Counted from the stretch's first letter, positions 28,370 to 38,385 are shown. The stretch is 64,000 nt of DNA from JBBATK01 sp040398805 (GCA_040398805.1 JBBATK010000001.1:594001-658000); one strand, 5' to 3'. The notes: generated from the sequence alone by a model not told the origin. Numbers and translations: made by a program.

Positions 28370-29623
28370 ATGAAATACGCCGATCAGTTTTCCAACTCCC
28401 TGCGGGCCTCGAATCCGTATGAGCGCCCGTCCTTCACCATCGGGATCGAAGAGGAATACATGGTGATCGACCCCAAGACCTTCGATCTGAAATCGCACAT
28501 CGACCTTGAGCTTATCTCCAAAGGACGATTGATCCTGCAAGAGCATGTGAAACCTGAAATGCACGGCTCCATGCTCGAAATCGGCACAGGAATCTGTCGC
28601 AATACGAAGGAAGCCCACTTCGAGCTGATAAAGATCCGATCCATGGTTTCGCATTTGGCGCGAACGAACAACCTACTCCTTGGCGCCGCTTCCACGCACC
28701 CCTTTGCGCGTTGGCAGGAACAGGAGATCTACCCCGACGAACACTACCAGAACGTCGTCCGCGACATGCAGATGCTCGCCCGTTCCCTGCTCATCTTCGG
28801 CATGCACATCCATATCGGAATCGAGAACCGGGAGACACAGATCCAGATCATGAACGTCATGCGGTATTTCCTGCCGCACATCCTGGCCATCAGCACGAAC
28901 TCGCCCTTCTGGATGGGGATGGACACGGGATTGAAGTCGTATCGTTCGAAGATTTTCGAGCGCTTTCCCCGTACGAACATTCCCGACTACTTCGCCAGCT
29001 GGGGCGAGTACGAGAGCTATGTGGACCTGCTCATGCGGACGAACTGCATCGACAATCCGAAGAAGATCTGGTGGGACATCCGTCCGCACCCCACCTTCCC
29101 GACGTTGGAAGTCCGCATCTGCGACCTCCCCATGCGCGTGGACGAAACCATCGCCATCGTGGCCCTGGTTCAGGCACTGGCAGCCAAGCTCTTCTCGCTC
29201 TACGAGAAGAACCTCAGTTTCCGCGTCTACCCCCGAATGCTCCTCATGGAGAACAAGTGGAGAGCCGTGCGGTATGGACTGGACGGAAAACTCATCGATT
29301 TCGGACGGCAGCAGGAGTATCCGGCAAAAGACCTTATCCGTGAGTTGTTGGACTTCGTCGACGACGTCGTGGACGGACTCGGCAGTCGGCAACATCTCGA
29401 GTACATCTATCAGATCCTCGAGATGGGCAGCGGAGCCGACAGGCAGTTGCGGGTGTTCGAGCAGACGAAGAGCATTGAGAAGGTGGTCGAGTACATTCAC
29501 AAGGAATGCACCATCGGACTCATCGACGACGTCAGCCCCTTTCTGGCAACCGACCTGAAAACTCCGTCGGAAGACGCCGTCCGCGAAAAACTCACGTCGC
29601 TCACGCCGCCAAAGGACGTCTGA
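28370..29623 (+). CDS. YbdK/GCS2-type carboxylate-amine ligase
   Basis: The ATG at 28370 gives 417 residues. The family signature FTIGIEEEYMVIDPKTFDL opens the enzyme, and GMHIHIGIE, NSPFWMGMDTGLKSYRSKIFERFPRT and WWDIRPHPTFPTLEVRICDLPMRVDET follow in order. This is glutamate-cysteine ligase family 2. E. coli YbdK has only weak ligase activity, while some relatives make gamma-glutamylcysteine, so glutathione-type synthesis is possible but unproven. No glutathione synthetase gene is adjacent. Confidence 0.9.
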   Translation: MKYADQFSNSLRASNPYERPSFTIGIEEEYMVIDPKTFDLKSHIDLELISKGRLILQEHVKPEMHGSMLEIGTGICRNTKEAHFELIKIRSMVSHLARTNNLLLGAASTHPFARWQEQEIYPDEHYQNVVRDMQMLARSLLIFGMHIHIGIENRETQIQIMNVMRYFLPHILAISTNSPFWMGMDTGLKSYRSKIFERFPRTNIPDYFASWGEYESYVDLLMRTNCIDNPKKIWWDIRPHPTFPTLEVRICDLPMRVDETIAIVALVQALAAKLFSLYEKNLSFRVYPRMLLMENKWRAVRYGLDGKLIDFGRQQEYPAKDLIRELLDFVDDVVDGLGSRQHLEYIYQILEMGSGADRQLRVFEQTKSIEKVVEYIHKECTIGLIDDVSPFLATDLKTPSEDAVREKLTSLTPPKDV

Positions 29624-29652
29624 CATCATTCCCGTTCCCTAACCTGTGGATG

Positions 29653-29681
29653 CAGCCACCACGAATGCTTCGTGGTGGCTG
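29653..29681 (+). terminator. Strong hairpin after the ligase gene
   Basis: A perfect 13-bp stem with a TGC loop (29653-29665, 29669-29681), 29 bases after the stop, but without a T-tract. It may end or stabilise the transcript. Confidence 0.55.
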
Positions 29682-29738
29682 TGAGTCCATCCCCCTCGTC
29701 ATTTCCGTGGCGTCATACCGGTGTTCGGCGGCTCCTCG

Positions 29739-29746
29739 TATCTTTG
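29739..29746 (+). promoter_or_regulatory. Bacteroidota-type -7 promoter element
   Basis: Exact TAnnTTTG (TATCTTTG followed by CGC), 21 bases before the FKBP start codon. No convincing -33 element is visible. Confidence 0.55.
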
Positions 29747-29767
29747 CGCTCACTTTATCTGTATCCT

Positions 29768-30580
29768 ATGAAACACATCGCACTCGCGCTCACCTGCCTG
29801 GTTCTTGGTTCCGGCACAAGCGCACAGGCGGGTACCAACCCGAATTCCAAGAAGAAGTCGACGACGAAAACGACAGAGTCCGCTCCGTCCTCCGCCGCTT
29901 CCACCCCTGCCGCAGCTCCGGCGAGCATGTTGCAACTGGCCGACTTCCGTGACAGTCTGAGCTACGCTCTTGGCACCAATGTCATCGCCACCATCAAGCA
30001 ACAGCAGATCGACATCAACCCCATGATCCTCATGCGTGCGCTCGAGGATGCCTTCACCGGACAGAAGCCCGCGATGAACGAGCAGGACATGATGAAGTGC
30101 TTCCAACAATTCGAACAATCACGTCAGCAGAGCGCATCTGCCGAGAATTCCTCATCAAAGAACAACGGACCGTCTATGGAAGAGAACAAGGCCAAGGGAA
30201 CAGCATTCCTTGCAGAGAATGGCAAGAAAGCGGGAGTGACCACGACCGCGAGCGGCTTGCAATATCGCGTCATCACACAAGGCACAGGAGCCAAGCCCCT
30301 TGCGACGGATAAGGTCAAAGTCCACTACAAAGGAACCCTCATCGACGGTTCGGAATTCGACAGCTCCTACAAGCGCGGCGAGCCGATCGAATTCCCGCTG
30401 AACGGCGTCATCAAGGGCTGGACCGAAGGCGTACAACTCATGAACGTGGGTTCGAAGTTCGAGTTCTTCATCCCTTCCGATCTCGCCTACGGCGATCGCG
30501 AAGTCGGTGGCGTCATCCCGGCCGGATCCACCCTCATTTTCGAGGTGGAACTGCTGGGCATTCCTTCCCAGTCGAAGTAA
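29768..30580 (+). CDS. Exported FKBP-type peptidyl-prolyl isomerase
   Basis: The start at 29768 gives 270 residues with a signal peptide (MKHIALALTCLVLGSGTSAQA), a Ser/Lys/Thr-rich stretch, and a dimerisation-type FKBP N-domain (about 55-150; SLSYALGTNVI, MNEQDM). The FKBP catalytic domain follows (KVKVHYKGTLIDGSEFDSSYKRGEPIEFPLNGVIKGWTEG split over about 180-230, then IPSDLAYGDRE and IPAGSTLIFEVELL). It catalyses proline cis-trans isomerisation to assist folding in the periplasm. A rhodanese gene follows after 12 bases. Confidence 0.93.
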   Translation: MKHIALALTCLVLGSGTSAQAGTNPNSKKKSTTKTTESAPSSAASTPAAAPASMLQLADFRDSLSYALGTNVIATIKQQQIDINPMILMRALEDAFTGQKPAMNEQDMMKCFQQFEQSRQQSASAENSSSKNNGPSMEENKAKGTAFLAENGKKAGVTTTASGLQYRVITQGTGAKPLATDKVKVHYKGTLIDGSEFDSSYKRGEPIEFPLNGVIKGWTEGVQLMNVGSKFEFFIPSDLAYGDREVGGVIPAGSTLIFEVELLGIPSQSK

Positions 30581-30592
30581 GACGAAACCGCG

Positions 30593-31063
30593 ATGAGTAT
30601 CACCAATCCGACAGCGAAGTCACGGTGTCTGCTCCTGATCGTTTTATTGGCGACCGGAGGCGGATTGTGTGCTCAGAAGAGTCCGGAGAACATCCCGGAA
30701 GCGCCGCAACCCGCGCGACGCTTGAAACTCGATACCATCAAGGTGGAAGGATTCAGGCCGAAGGATGTGAAGACCATCATCGAACATAAGGGAGCCAACC
30801 CGATTCTTCTTGATGTGCGTACACCCGAAGAGTTTGCCACGGGTCACCTGAAAGGCGCTATCAACATCCCGTTGATGCAGCTGGAGAAGCGTCTTTCCTC
30901 CTTGCGCAAATACAAGAGTCGCACCATCATCACGATGTGCGACAAGGGCGTGAAGGGAATGCAGGCATGCGGCATCCTTGTCGCCAACCGCATTGGTTGG
31001 ACGTATTACATGAAGACAGGTATCGACGGTTGGGTGAAAGAAGGACTGCCGCTGGACAAATAG
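30593..31063 (+). CDS. Exported rhodanese-domain protein
   Basis: The 156-residue protein has a signal peptide (about 1-27, ending LCAQ) and one rhodanese domain with ILLDVRTPEEFATGHLKGAINIP and the active-site loop MCDKGVKGMQ, so the catalytic cysteine is present. A periplasmic single-domain rhodanese may transfer sulfur or act on thiols. It is 12 bases downstream of the FKBP gene and shares its transcript. Confidence 0.88.
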   Translation: MSITNPTAKSRCLLLIVLLATGGGLCAQKSPENIPEAPQPARRLKLDTIKVEGFRPKDVKTIIEHKGANPILLDVRTPEEFATGHLKGAINIPLMQLEKRLSSLRKYKSRTIITMCDKGVKGMQACGILVANRIGWTYYMKTGIDGWVKEGLPLDK

Positions 31064-31090
31064 CGGATCGCACGTCATGTCAGAAACAAG

Positions 31091-31116
31091 AAAGCCACGC
31101 TCATGCGTGGCTTTTT
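31091..31116. terminator. Bidirectional terminator
   Basis: A 10-bp stem (31091-31100, 31105-31114) with a TCAT loop and T residues on the right. It lies between the convergent rhodanese and prenyl-synthase genes. Confidence 0.85.
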
Positions 31117-32109
31117 CTATTTCCTGCGGTCGTGAAGTGTGCTCACGAGCACCTTCAGATCGTCCCGACCCGGCCCCTCGGGCAATCGATGAAGGAGTTC
31201 GTCGGCCCGGGAAAAATGCAACTCGATCTGCTCGCGCGTTTCCCGGAAGACACCGAGTCGCTCCATGACTGTTCTCATCGCGTTCACCTCCTGCGGCGGC
31301 AGCCCGTCGTTATCGTAGAACCGACGGATAAGCAAGCGGTCCTCATCACTGAACGCGAGGTCTTCCGTACGGAGTATCATGTAGGTCTTCTTCCCCTCCA
31401 CGATGTCCTGGCCTATGGTTTTCCCGAGCTCCGTCTGATCGGCGAGGATGTCGAGCAAGTCGTCTTGCATTTGGAAGGCAAGTCCCGCCTCCCGTGCGAA
31501 CTGGCGCACCACAGGGAGATCCTCCGTCGGGGCGCCGGCGATGACCGCACCGATGGTGGCGGCGATCTCGGGCAGTCTGGCTGTCTTCTTCTCGATCATG
31601 AGCATGTAATCGGCAATGGTCACATCCCTGCGCGACGCGAAATCCAGGTCCATCGCCTGACCCTCGCACACTTCGATGAAACCTTCGGTGAACAAGGACA
31701 TCACCTCCGCGACGACCGATGGCGGCGAGGACTCGAGAAGCAACCTGTAGGCGATTCCCATCATGACATCACCACAGAGAATCGCGGTGGCGTCGTTCCA
31801 TTTTCTGTGCACGGTCAGGGAGCCCCGACGCAACTCGGCTTTGTCCATGATGTCGTCGTGCACGAGCGTCAACGTGTGCATGATCTCGATGGCCAAGCCC
31901 GCCTGCAAGGCAGCCTTGGACTGATAACCGTACACGGCTGCGGTCAGGATGGTCATCATCGGACGTATGCGTTTGCCCGACCCCTTCATGGAGTACGCAA
32001 ACGGCTCATAGAGCGACGTCGGTCGTTGGTACCTGTCGAGCACTGCGCGCAGCTCCTCGTCAATGTCCTGACGGAGCTTCTCTAGAACTTCATGGTGAGC
32101 ATTGCTCAT
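31117..32109 (-). CDS. Polyprenyl diphosphate synthase (trans, FPP/GGPP type)
   Basis: The 330-residue enzyme has both aspartate-rich motifs of E-type prenyl synthases: LVHDDIMDKAELRRG (first, DDxxD) and FQMQDDLLDILAD (second), with GKKTYMI between the later helices. It condenses IPP with allylic diphosphates; the chain length cannot be fixed reliably. It is 183 bases downstream of the type 2 IPP isomerase on the same strand, consistent with a shared isoprenoid function. Products could feed quinones, the polyprenyl carrier or squalene. Confidence 0.92.
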   Translation of the reverse strand: MSNAHHEVLEKLRQDIDEELRAVLDRYQRPTSLYEPFAYSMKGSGKRIRPMMTILTAAVYGYQSKAALQAGLAIEIMHTLTLVHDDIMDKAELRRGSLTVHRKWNDATAILCGDVMMGIAYRLLLESSPPSVVAEVMSLFTEGFIEVCEGQAMDLDFASRRDVTIADYMLMIEKKTARLPEIAATIGAVIAGAPTEDLPVVRQFAREAGLAFQMQDDLLDILADQTELGKTIGQDIVEGKKTYMILRTEDLAFSDEDRLLIRRFYDNDGLPPQEVNAMRTVMERLGVFRETREQIELHFSRADELLHRLPEGPGRDDLKVLVSTLHDRRK

Positions 32110-32292
32110 TGATTCGTCTCGTCTTCGAAAGTGTTGATGGATCGCGCAAGGACAATCCGAATGAAGATCTGTCTTGCCAAGTCATAATGTAGTGAAACTT
32201 TCGACACGACGACAAGCAGGAGGACATTTCCCGTTGCGGAGCTTTCGCACTTTGTCACCGTACTGCCGTCTGTGCTCCGAGTCTTCCCCAAG

Positions 32293-33378
32293 CTACCGCG
32301 CGCGCTCGCGCAGCACCCTGCCCTGTCTGTCGCGTAAGGCAACAGACCGCAACTTGTGAACGCGATCAACTCCCGCAATGAACATGGATGCCCGCAACTG
32401 TTGCTCCCACTCGGTGAAACATCGGTCCAACGCTTCTTCGCCACCCGTTTCGAGGGCGACCAAGAACGGACGTGCCGCCCCGGCCAGGTCTGCACCCAAC
32501 GCCAGCGCTTTCGCCACGTCGAAACCGGAGGCGATACCTCCGGAGGCGATGCACGTGAAATCCGCCGTGGACGAACGCAGCGCACATACCTCCTGCACGC
32601 ATTGTGCGGTCGGTATGCCCGCGTCCCACAGTTCGTCCAAATGCGGCGTGTTCGCTCTGCGTAGCTCCACTCCCGCCCACGACGTTCCTCCCGCTCCTGC
32701 CACATCTATGTAGCGCACGCCCACGTCAAGGAGTCGCTTTGCGACCGCCGCGGAGATTCCCGCACCTACCTCTTTCACGACCACAGGAACAGAAAGACTC
32801 CGTACGCATTCCGCAATGCCGTTAAGCACACCACGGAACGCCGGGGTTCCCTCCGGCTGCAAAAGCTCTTGAAGGGCGTTGAGATGGATGGCGATGGCGT
32901 CGGCCCGGACAAGCTCCACGAGTCTTCGGGCACTTTCGGCACCATCGGGTGCGACGATCTCCGCCGCCCCGATGTTGGCGAGCAGCGGGATATCGGGCGC
33001 TTCCGCGCGGGCGATGGTGTACGACTCGTGATAGGCCGACGAACGCAACGCCTGTCGCTGCGAGCCGAGTCCCATGGCAATGCCATGCCGGCGGCAGGCA
33101 CGAGCCAGTGCGGCATTGATACGGACCGCATCAGGATACCCGCCGGTCATCCCCGTAACAAGCAGCGGCCATCGCAGAGTCTTTGAAAGGAAGGGTGTCG
33201 AGCAGTCGATATCCACGGCATCGATTTCCGGGAGGGCGACATACTCGATATCGAAGGATTCCAAACCCGTCGTTTTCGAGCGGAAGCTCACATTATCATC
33301 GACAACGATGCGCACGTGCGACTCTTTTCGGGAGGAAATGCCCCCGGAGTTTTCGCCGTTTTGTCGCATATCAGACAT
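32293..33378 (-). CDS. fni: Isopentenyl-diphosphate delta-isomerase, type 2
   Basis: The 361-residue flavoenzyme contains the type 2 hallmarks: an N-terminal RKESHVRIV, FLSKTLRWPLLVTGMTGG, MGLGSQRQAL, HLNALQELLQPEG, VPVVVKEVGAGIS, and GVRYIDVAGAGGTSWAGVE. It interconverts IPP and DMAPP with FMN and NADPH. Its presence with IspG in the same window points to an MEP pathway that also carries an isomerase. It is upstream of the prenyl synthase gene and probably cotranscribed. Confidence 0.94.
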   Translation of the reverse strand: MSDMRQNGENSGGISSRKESHVRIVVDDNVSFRSKTTGLESFDIEYVALPEIDAVDIDCSTPFLSKTLRWPLLVTGMTGGYPDAVRINAALARACRRHGIAMGLGSQRQALRSSAYHESYTIARAEAPDIPLLANIGAAEIVAPDGAESARRLVELVRADAIAIHLNALQELLQPEGTPAFRGVLNGIAECVRSLSVPVVVKEVGAGISAAVAKRLLDVGVRYIDVAGAGGTSWAGVELRRANTPHLDELWDAGIPTAQCVQEVCALRSSTADFTCIASGGIASGFDVAKALALGADLAGAARPFLVALETGGEEALDRCFTEWEQQLRASMFIAGVDRVHKLRSVALRDRQGRVLRERAR

Positions 33379-33519
33379 CGAATCCTCTGCTCGTTTTTCG
33401 GGCCGTCGTGTTCTGTATCAAGATACGAGTTGTGGAGAAATGCGCCGGATTTCCTCCTGAAAAAAAGCGATATTTGCCGCTCAAAACACCATCACTTGTT
33501 CCACGTAATCAACACGACC

Positions 33520-35112
33520 ATGGATTCCGCCGACTCCCTTGTAGCATCGCTTCACGCGCAGGGACTCTCCCAACTGGGAGACGTCTTTTACAACCTCACC
33601 ACCGCAGAGCTCTACGAACACGCTGTCATGCTTGGCGAAGCCGAGATCTCCGAGCACGGAGCATTGCTCTGCAACACGGCTCCGAACACGGGTCGCAGCG
33701 CAAACGACAAATTCGTCGTCGATGAAGCATCGAGCACGGAGAACGTGTGGTGGGGCAAGGTCAACAAGAAATTCACCGAAGAGAAATTCAACGCGTTGAA
33801 GAACCGCGTCCTTGGATACCTTCAGAACCGGGATGTGTATGTGTTGGACTGCATGGCCGGAGCCGACGAGAACTATCGTCTTCCCGTCCGTGTCATCAAC
33901 GAGCATGCATGGCATAACATGTTCTGCAAGAACATGTTCATCGGTGCAACGGAGAAGGAGTTGGAGAATTTCGCACCGGGATTCACCATCATCCATGTCC
34001 CGAACTTCCACGCGAACCCGGAACTCGACGGAACGGCCTCCCACAAGTTCATCATCCTGAGTTTCGAGCAGAAGCTCGTCATCATCGGGGGAACGCACTA
34101 CGCGGGCGAAATGAAGAAGTCCATCTTCACCGTGCTCAACTACATGCTTCCGCTTCGCGACGTATTCCCGATGCACTGCTCGGCCAACGTCGGTAAGGAT
34201 GGCAACGTGGCGTTGTTCTTCGGACTTTCCGGTACCGGTAAGACCACCCTCTCCACCGATCCCGAGCGCGCGCTCATCGGTGACGACGAACATGGCTGGA
34301 GCAAGGACGGCGTCTTCAATTTCGAAGGCGGTTGCTATGCCAAGGTCATCAACCTCTCGCAGGAGGCGGAACCGATCATTTATCAGACGACGAAGATCTT
34401 CGGAACCGTCCTGGAAAACGTCGTGTACGATTCCAATACCCGTGTCATCGATCTGAACAGTCAGACCATCACGGAGAACACCCGCGCGTCTTATTCCAGG
34501 GATGTCATCCCCAACATCGTCGCAGAGAATAAGGCAGGCCATCCGAAGAACGTCGTGTTCCTTACTTGCGATGCCTTCGGCGTCATGCCCCCTATCGCCC
34601 GACTGACCCCTGAACAAGCCATGTTCCATTTCCTCTCCGGATACACCGCCAAAGTGGCCGGGACCGAAGCCGGGGTGAAGGAACCCTCGGCGACGTTCTC
34701 CACATGCTTCGGCGCACCGTTCATGGTGCATCATCCGTCGGTGTATGCGAACCTCCTTCGCAAGCGCATCAATGAGCATGGAGCACAGGTGTGGCTCGTG
34801 AACACGGGCTGGAGCGGTGGCGGATACGGCGTCGGCGCCCGCATGAAGATCGCCTACACGCGCGCACTCCTCCGCGCTGCCCTCACCGGCGCGTTGAGCA
34901 ACGCCACGTATGTGAAGGACGAGTTCTTCAACCTGAGCATCCCCACCGCATGCGAAGGCGTGCCGAGTGAGATCCTCAATCCGAAGAACACGTGGGCGGA
35001 CAAGGCCGCGTACGACGAGAAGGCCAAGCACCTCGTTGATCTCTTCAAGAATAACTTCGCGCAGTTCGCCGACTCCGTGGAAGATGCCGTGAAGAACGCG
35101 ATGGAAGGGTAA
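33520..35112 (+). CDS. pckA: Phosphoenolpyruvate carboxykinase (ATP)
   Basis: The ATG at 33520 gives 530 residues, the family length. It has RSANDKFVVDE, HVPNFHANP, GGTHYAGEMKKSIF, the kinase loop FFGLSGTGKTTLS near residue 236, DDEHGWSKDGVFNFEGGCYAK and INTGWSGG-like NTGWSGGGYG. It makes PEP from oxaloacetate and ATP in gluconeogenesis. GATATTTG at about 33470-33477 is one base off the local promoter core. The gene is monocistronic with a good terminator. Confidence 0.96.
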   Translation: MDSADSLVASLHAQGLSQLGDVFYNLTTAELYEHAVMLGEAEISEHGALLCNTAPNTGRSANDKFVVDEASSTENVWWGKVNKKFTEEKFNALKNRVLGYLQNRDVYVLDCMAGADENYRLPVRVINEHAWHNMFCKNMFIGATEKELENFAPGFTIIHVPNFHANPELDGTASHKFIILSFEQKLVIIGGTHYAGEMKKSIFTVLNYMLPLRDVFPMHCSANVGKDGNVALFFGLSGTGKTTLSTDPERALIGDDEHGWSKDGVFNFEGGCYAKVINLSQEAEPIIYQTTKIFGTVLENVVYDSNTRVIDLNSQTITENTRASYSRDVIPNIVAENKAGHPKNVVFLTCDAFGVMPPIARLTPEQAMFHFLSGYTAKVAGTEAGVKEPSATFSTCFGAPFMVHHPSVYANLLRKRINEHGAQVWLVNTGWSGGGYGVGARMKIAYTRALLRAALTGALSNATYVKDEFFNLSIPTACEGVPSEILNPKNTWADKAAYDEKAKHLVDLFKNNFAQFADSVEDAVKNAMEG

Positions 35113-35125
35113 GCTCTCCGCATGA

Positions 35126-35165
35126 TAAAAAAAAGACGCCCCGTTCCGGGAGCGTCTTTTTTTTT
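35126..35165. terminator. Bidirectional terminator after pckA
   Basis: The stem pairs 35134-35143 with 35147-35157 (one bulged A) and is flanked by an A-run on the left and ten T residues on the right. It serves pckA and the convergent VPS10-like gene. Confidence 0.88.
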
Positions 35166-35184
35166 GACCGAAATGAACGGAACG

Positions 35185-38100
35185 TCAGCGCTTGGAATCC
35201 TTCTTCTTGGGAAGGACGACGGCCGGGACCTCCGAGGACTTGAGAAGAGCGTTGAAGGCGGCGACCTGCGAGTCGCGGATGCGTTCGTAGGAGGCGATCA
35301 GCTCATCGATGCGACGGGACAGGTCGGCGAACACGTCATAGGATTGACGCGTAGGACGCGCGTCGGCGGAATAGACCGTGCTCTTCAGCGCCAGGATCTT
35401 GTTGTTGAGTTTCAGCGGATAGTTCAGTGCATCCTGTCCTGCCTTGGCCCGACGTTCGATGAGGGCTTTTTCGATGCGCGAAAGCGAGTCGTTGATCGAC
35501 GATGCAAGCGCCTTCACCTTTGCCGCCGTCGTAGAATCCGCCGCATCTTTGGCGCGGACTTCCCATGCGGATATCTGACGCGTCAGCTCCGCGATCGCAT
35601 TGATGGTCGTGTTCACGCGTTCGGCCTTCTCGACGATGCGAGCACCCAGATCATATTGTTGTTCGAAGTCTCCGTCGGAGGTCTCGAGCCGCGGATCCTT
35701 CAGGATGGTGAACATGGTACTTGCTGTTTGCGCTCCGTTCCGAAGAACGGCTTTGTACACGCCGGGAGGAACACTGATACCGCCCGGACCTCCGAACCAG
35801 TAGACCGCATCGTTCACCTTGGTCACGCCATGCAGGTTCATGTCCCAAGCAAAGCGGTTCATGCCGACGCGGGTAGGCAAGACGGAGTTCGAACGACGCG
35901 CGGGAGGGGCCTCGAAGGTCTCCGTGTTGGCTTTGCGGTCGTCGCCGGATTCGGTTTTCAGATTGGAGAATGTGCGAATCACGGAATCACGCTGGTCCAC
36001 GATCTCCAGCGTGAGCTCGCCGCGTACGCTGTCGCGCAACCAGTAGGTCAATTGCACGCCGCCCGGTGCATTCGTCCCCTCGCTCATGGTACGCGAGGTA
36101 TAGGAACCGCTTCCGATGAGATAGGTATGCCGAGGAGCGAGAATGGCCAGCGGAGAACGCCGGATGCTGTCGGCGAACCGGTGCAGGGGCGTGAGGTCGT
36201 CGAGAATCCAGAACGAGCGACCGTGCGTGGCCACGATCAGATCTTTCTCCCGCGCATGGATCGCGATGTCGTGGATGGGAGTGACGGGCAGATTGAACTG
36301 CAGACTTTGCCACGACTGACCGTTGTCCGAGGAGCAATACACACCGGTCTCCGTTCCGCAGTAAAGCAGACCTTGACGGTTCGGGTCCTCGCGGACCACG
36401 CGCGTGAAGGCGTTCGCGGGAATGCCCGAGGTGATGGACGTCCAGGTGGCACCGAAGTCCGTCGTGCGGAACAGGTACGGAAGTTCGTCGCCGGATTTGT
36501 AGCGGGTGGCCGCGATGTATGCGGTGCCAGCATCGAAGTGCGAGGTCTCGATGATGGAGATGAGAGCCCACTCGGGCAGAGTCGACGGTGTGACATCCTT
36601 CCAGTGTGCGCCTCCGTCCGTGCTCACATGAACCTTGCCATCGTCGCTGCCGGCCCAGAGCACGCCTGCCTTGACGGGCGACTCGGCGAAGGCGAAGATG
36701 GTGCAGTACACTTCCACACCGGTATTGTCCTTCGTGATGGGTCCGCCCGAGGCCTGCAGTCTTGTCGTGTCATTGCGGGTAAGGTCATCGCTGATCCGGG
36801 TCCAACTCATTCCTTCATCGGTGGACTTCCATACGTGCTGGGAGGTCGTGTACATCGTCGTGCTGTCGTGCGGGGAGAACACGATCGGGAACGTCCATTG
36901 GAAACGCTCGCGCAGGTTCTTCGCTGCATCGCCGATGCTGTTCTCCGGATAGACGGACACATCCTGATGCTGCTCCGTGCGCGTGTCGAAGCGCTCCAGG
37001 AACCCACCGTAATTTCCGCCGAAAATCACCCATGGCTTCTTCGGATGCGACACGACGTATCCGCTCTCGCCACCCGCAGCGGGAAACCAGTCCCGGTCTG
37101 TGATGGACCACCCCATGGACCTGCTGCGTATGCACACCGACGAGTTATCCTGCTGTGCGCCGTACACCCGGTACGGAAACTGGTTGTCCACCGACACGTG
37201 ATAGAACTGCGCCGTCGGCAGATCGAGATCCGACCAGGAGTTTCCGCCGTTGTAACTGACACTCGCTCCGCCGTCATCGCCAAGGATCATCCGGTTGCGA
37301 TCAAACGGATCGATCCACAGCGCGTGGTGATCCCCGTGCTTGCTCGACATGCGAGAAAAGCTTCTTCCGCCATCGATGCTCTTCCACCAATTCACGTTGA
37401 GGACATAGACGACATCGCGTTCAAAGGGATCGGCATAGACTCGGGAGAAGTACCACGGACGCTGGCGGATGTTCTTGTCCTGACTCATCCGCGACCAGGT
37501 CGCACCGCCATCGTCGCTTCTGAAAAGTCCACCGAACTCGCTTTCCACCATGGCCCATACCAGACCGCTCTGGGCACGGGAGGGGGCGACGCATACCTTG
37601 CCGCGAATCCCCCGCGGCAAGCCGGGATTCGTGCTGATGTTCTTCCATGTCTCGCCACCGTCGGTGGATTTCCACAGACCGCTTCCCTCGCCTCCTCCGG
37701 ACATTTCGTGGGGAGCACGGCGAGCGCTGTACGTACCCGCATAGAGTATCCGTGCATTGAGCGGATCGTATTGCACATCCACCGCGCCGGTGGAATCGTT
37801 GACGAACAGCGTCGAGCGCCATGTCTTGCCGCCATCGACGGATTTATAGATGCCGCGCTCCGGACTGCGTTTGAACGGATTTCCAAGAGCCGCCACGACC
37901 ACGGTGTTCTCGTCGAGCGGATGGATGGCCACGGCACCGATGGCCGCGGTCGACTCAAGACCGGAATGATTCCACGTCTCACCGCCGTCCGCAGACACAT
38001 ACACACCGTCACCGGTGGCACAGTTACCACGTATCTCCGCTTCACCCATGCCTGCTACCAGGAAATTGGGATTGCTCGGAGCGACAGCGAGAGCACCGAC

Positions 38101-38385
38101 AGAACTCCGTTGGAAGAATCCATCCGAAACATTGAACCACGACTCACCGCCATCCGTGGTTTTCCATACGCCGCCGCCGGTCGCGCCGAAATAATACGTC
38201 AATCGTTGCGCATGATGGCCGGCCACTGCCAGGCTCCGTCCGCCTCGATACGGACCGATGCACCGCCATTGCATGACGCTGTCGAACACGGCAACCTGGG
38301 CGTGAGCGGAGACGGTAAGGAGAAGGATGGTAAGGCAAGCGAGGAACGTCGCGAGATGCGGACGGAAGGACGAGGAATGGTACAT
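35185..38385 (-). CDS. Large exported Asp-box (VPS10/sortilin-like) beta-propeller protein
   Basis: The 1066-residue protein has a signal peptide (ILLLTVSAHAQ) followed by many Asp-box repeats of the form (S/T)-x-D-x-G-x-x-W: TDGGESW, ADGGETW, VDGGKTW, TDGGETW, DDGGATW, TDEGMSW, TDGGAHW, TDFGATW and SDNGQSW. These build large beta-propellers such as VPS10 or glycoside-hydrolase/exo-alpha-sialidase-like domains. No T9SS tail is obvious; the C-terminal ~250 residues are helical and unassigned. A minus-strand promoter core lies 65 bases upstream. Substrate or partner is unknown. Confidence 0.87.
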   Translation of the reverse strand: MYHSSSFRPHLATFLACLTILLLTVSAHAQVAVFDSVMQWRCIGPYRGGRSLAVAGHHAQRLTYYFGATGGGVWKTTDGGESWFNVSDGFFQRSSVGALAVAPSNPNFLVAGMGEAEIRGNCATGDGVYVSADGGETWNHSGLESTAAIGAVAIHPLDENTVVVAALGNPFKRSPERGIYKSVDGGKTWRSTLFVNDSTGAVDVQYDPLNARILYAGTYSARRAPHEMSGGGEGSGLWKSTDGGETWKNISTNPGLPRGIRGKVCVAPSRAQSGLVWAMVESEFGGLFRSDDGGATWSRMSQDKNIRQRPWYFSRVYADPFERDVVYVLNVNWWKSIDGGRSFSRMSSKHGDHHALWIDPFDRNRMILGDDGGASVSYNGGNSWSDLDLPTAQFYHVSVDNQFPYRVYGAQQDNSSVCIRSRSMGWSITDRDWFPAAGGESGYVVSHPKKPWVIFGGNYGGFLERFDTRTEQHQDVSVYPENSIGDAAKNLRERFQWTFPIVFSPHDSTTMYTTSQHVWKSTDEGMSWTRISDDLTRNDTTRLQASGGPITKDNTGVEVYCTIFAFAESPVKAGVLWAGSDDGKVHVSTDGGAHWKDVTPSTLPEWALISIIETSHFDAGTAYIAATRYKSGDELPYLFRTTDFGATWTSITSGIPANAFTRVVREDPNRQGLLYCGTETGVYCSSDNGQSWQSLQFNLPVTPIHDIAIHAREKDLIVATHGRSFWILDDLTPLHRFADSIRRSPLAILAPRHTYLIGSGSYTSRTMSEGTNAPGGVQLTYWLRDSVRGELTLEIVDQRDSVIRTFSNLKTESGDDRKANTETFEAPPARRSNSVLPTRVGMNRFAWDMNLHGVTKVNDAVYWFGGPGGISVPPGVYKAVLRNGAQTASTMFTILKDPRLETSDGDFEQQYDLGARIVEKAERVNTTINAIAELTRQISAWEVRAKDAADSTTAAKVKALASSINDSLSRIEKALIERRAKAGQDALNYPLKLNNKILALKSTVYSADARPTRQSYDVFADLSRRIDELIASYERIRDSQVAAFNALLKSSEVPAVVLPKKKDSKR

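Noticed and set aside
33481..35031. Long minus-strand frame opposite pckA
   Set aside because: PckA motifs are complete on the plus strand; the opposite frame is a shadow.
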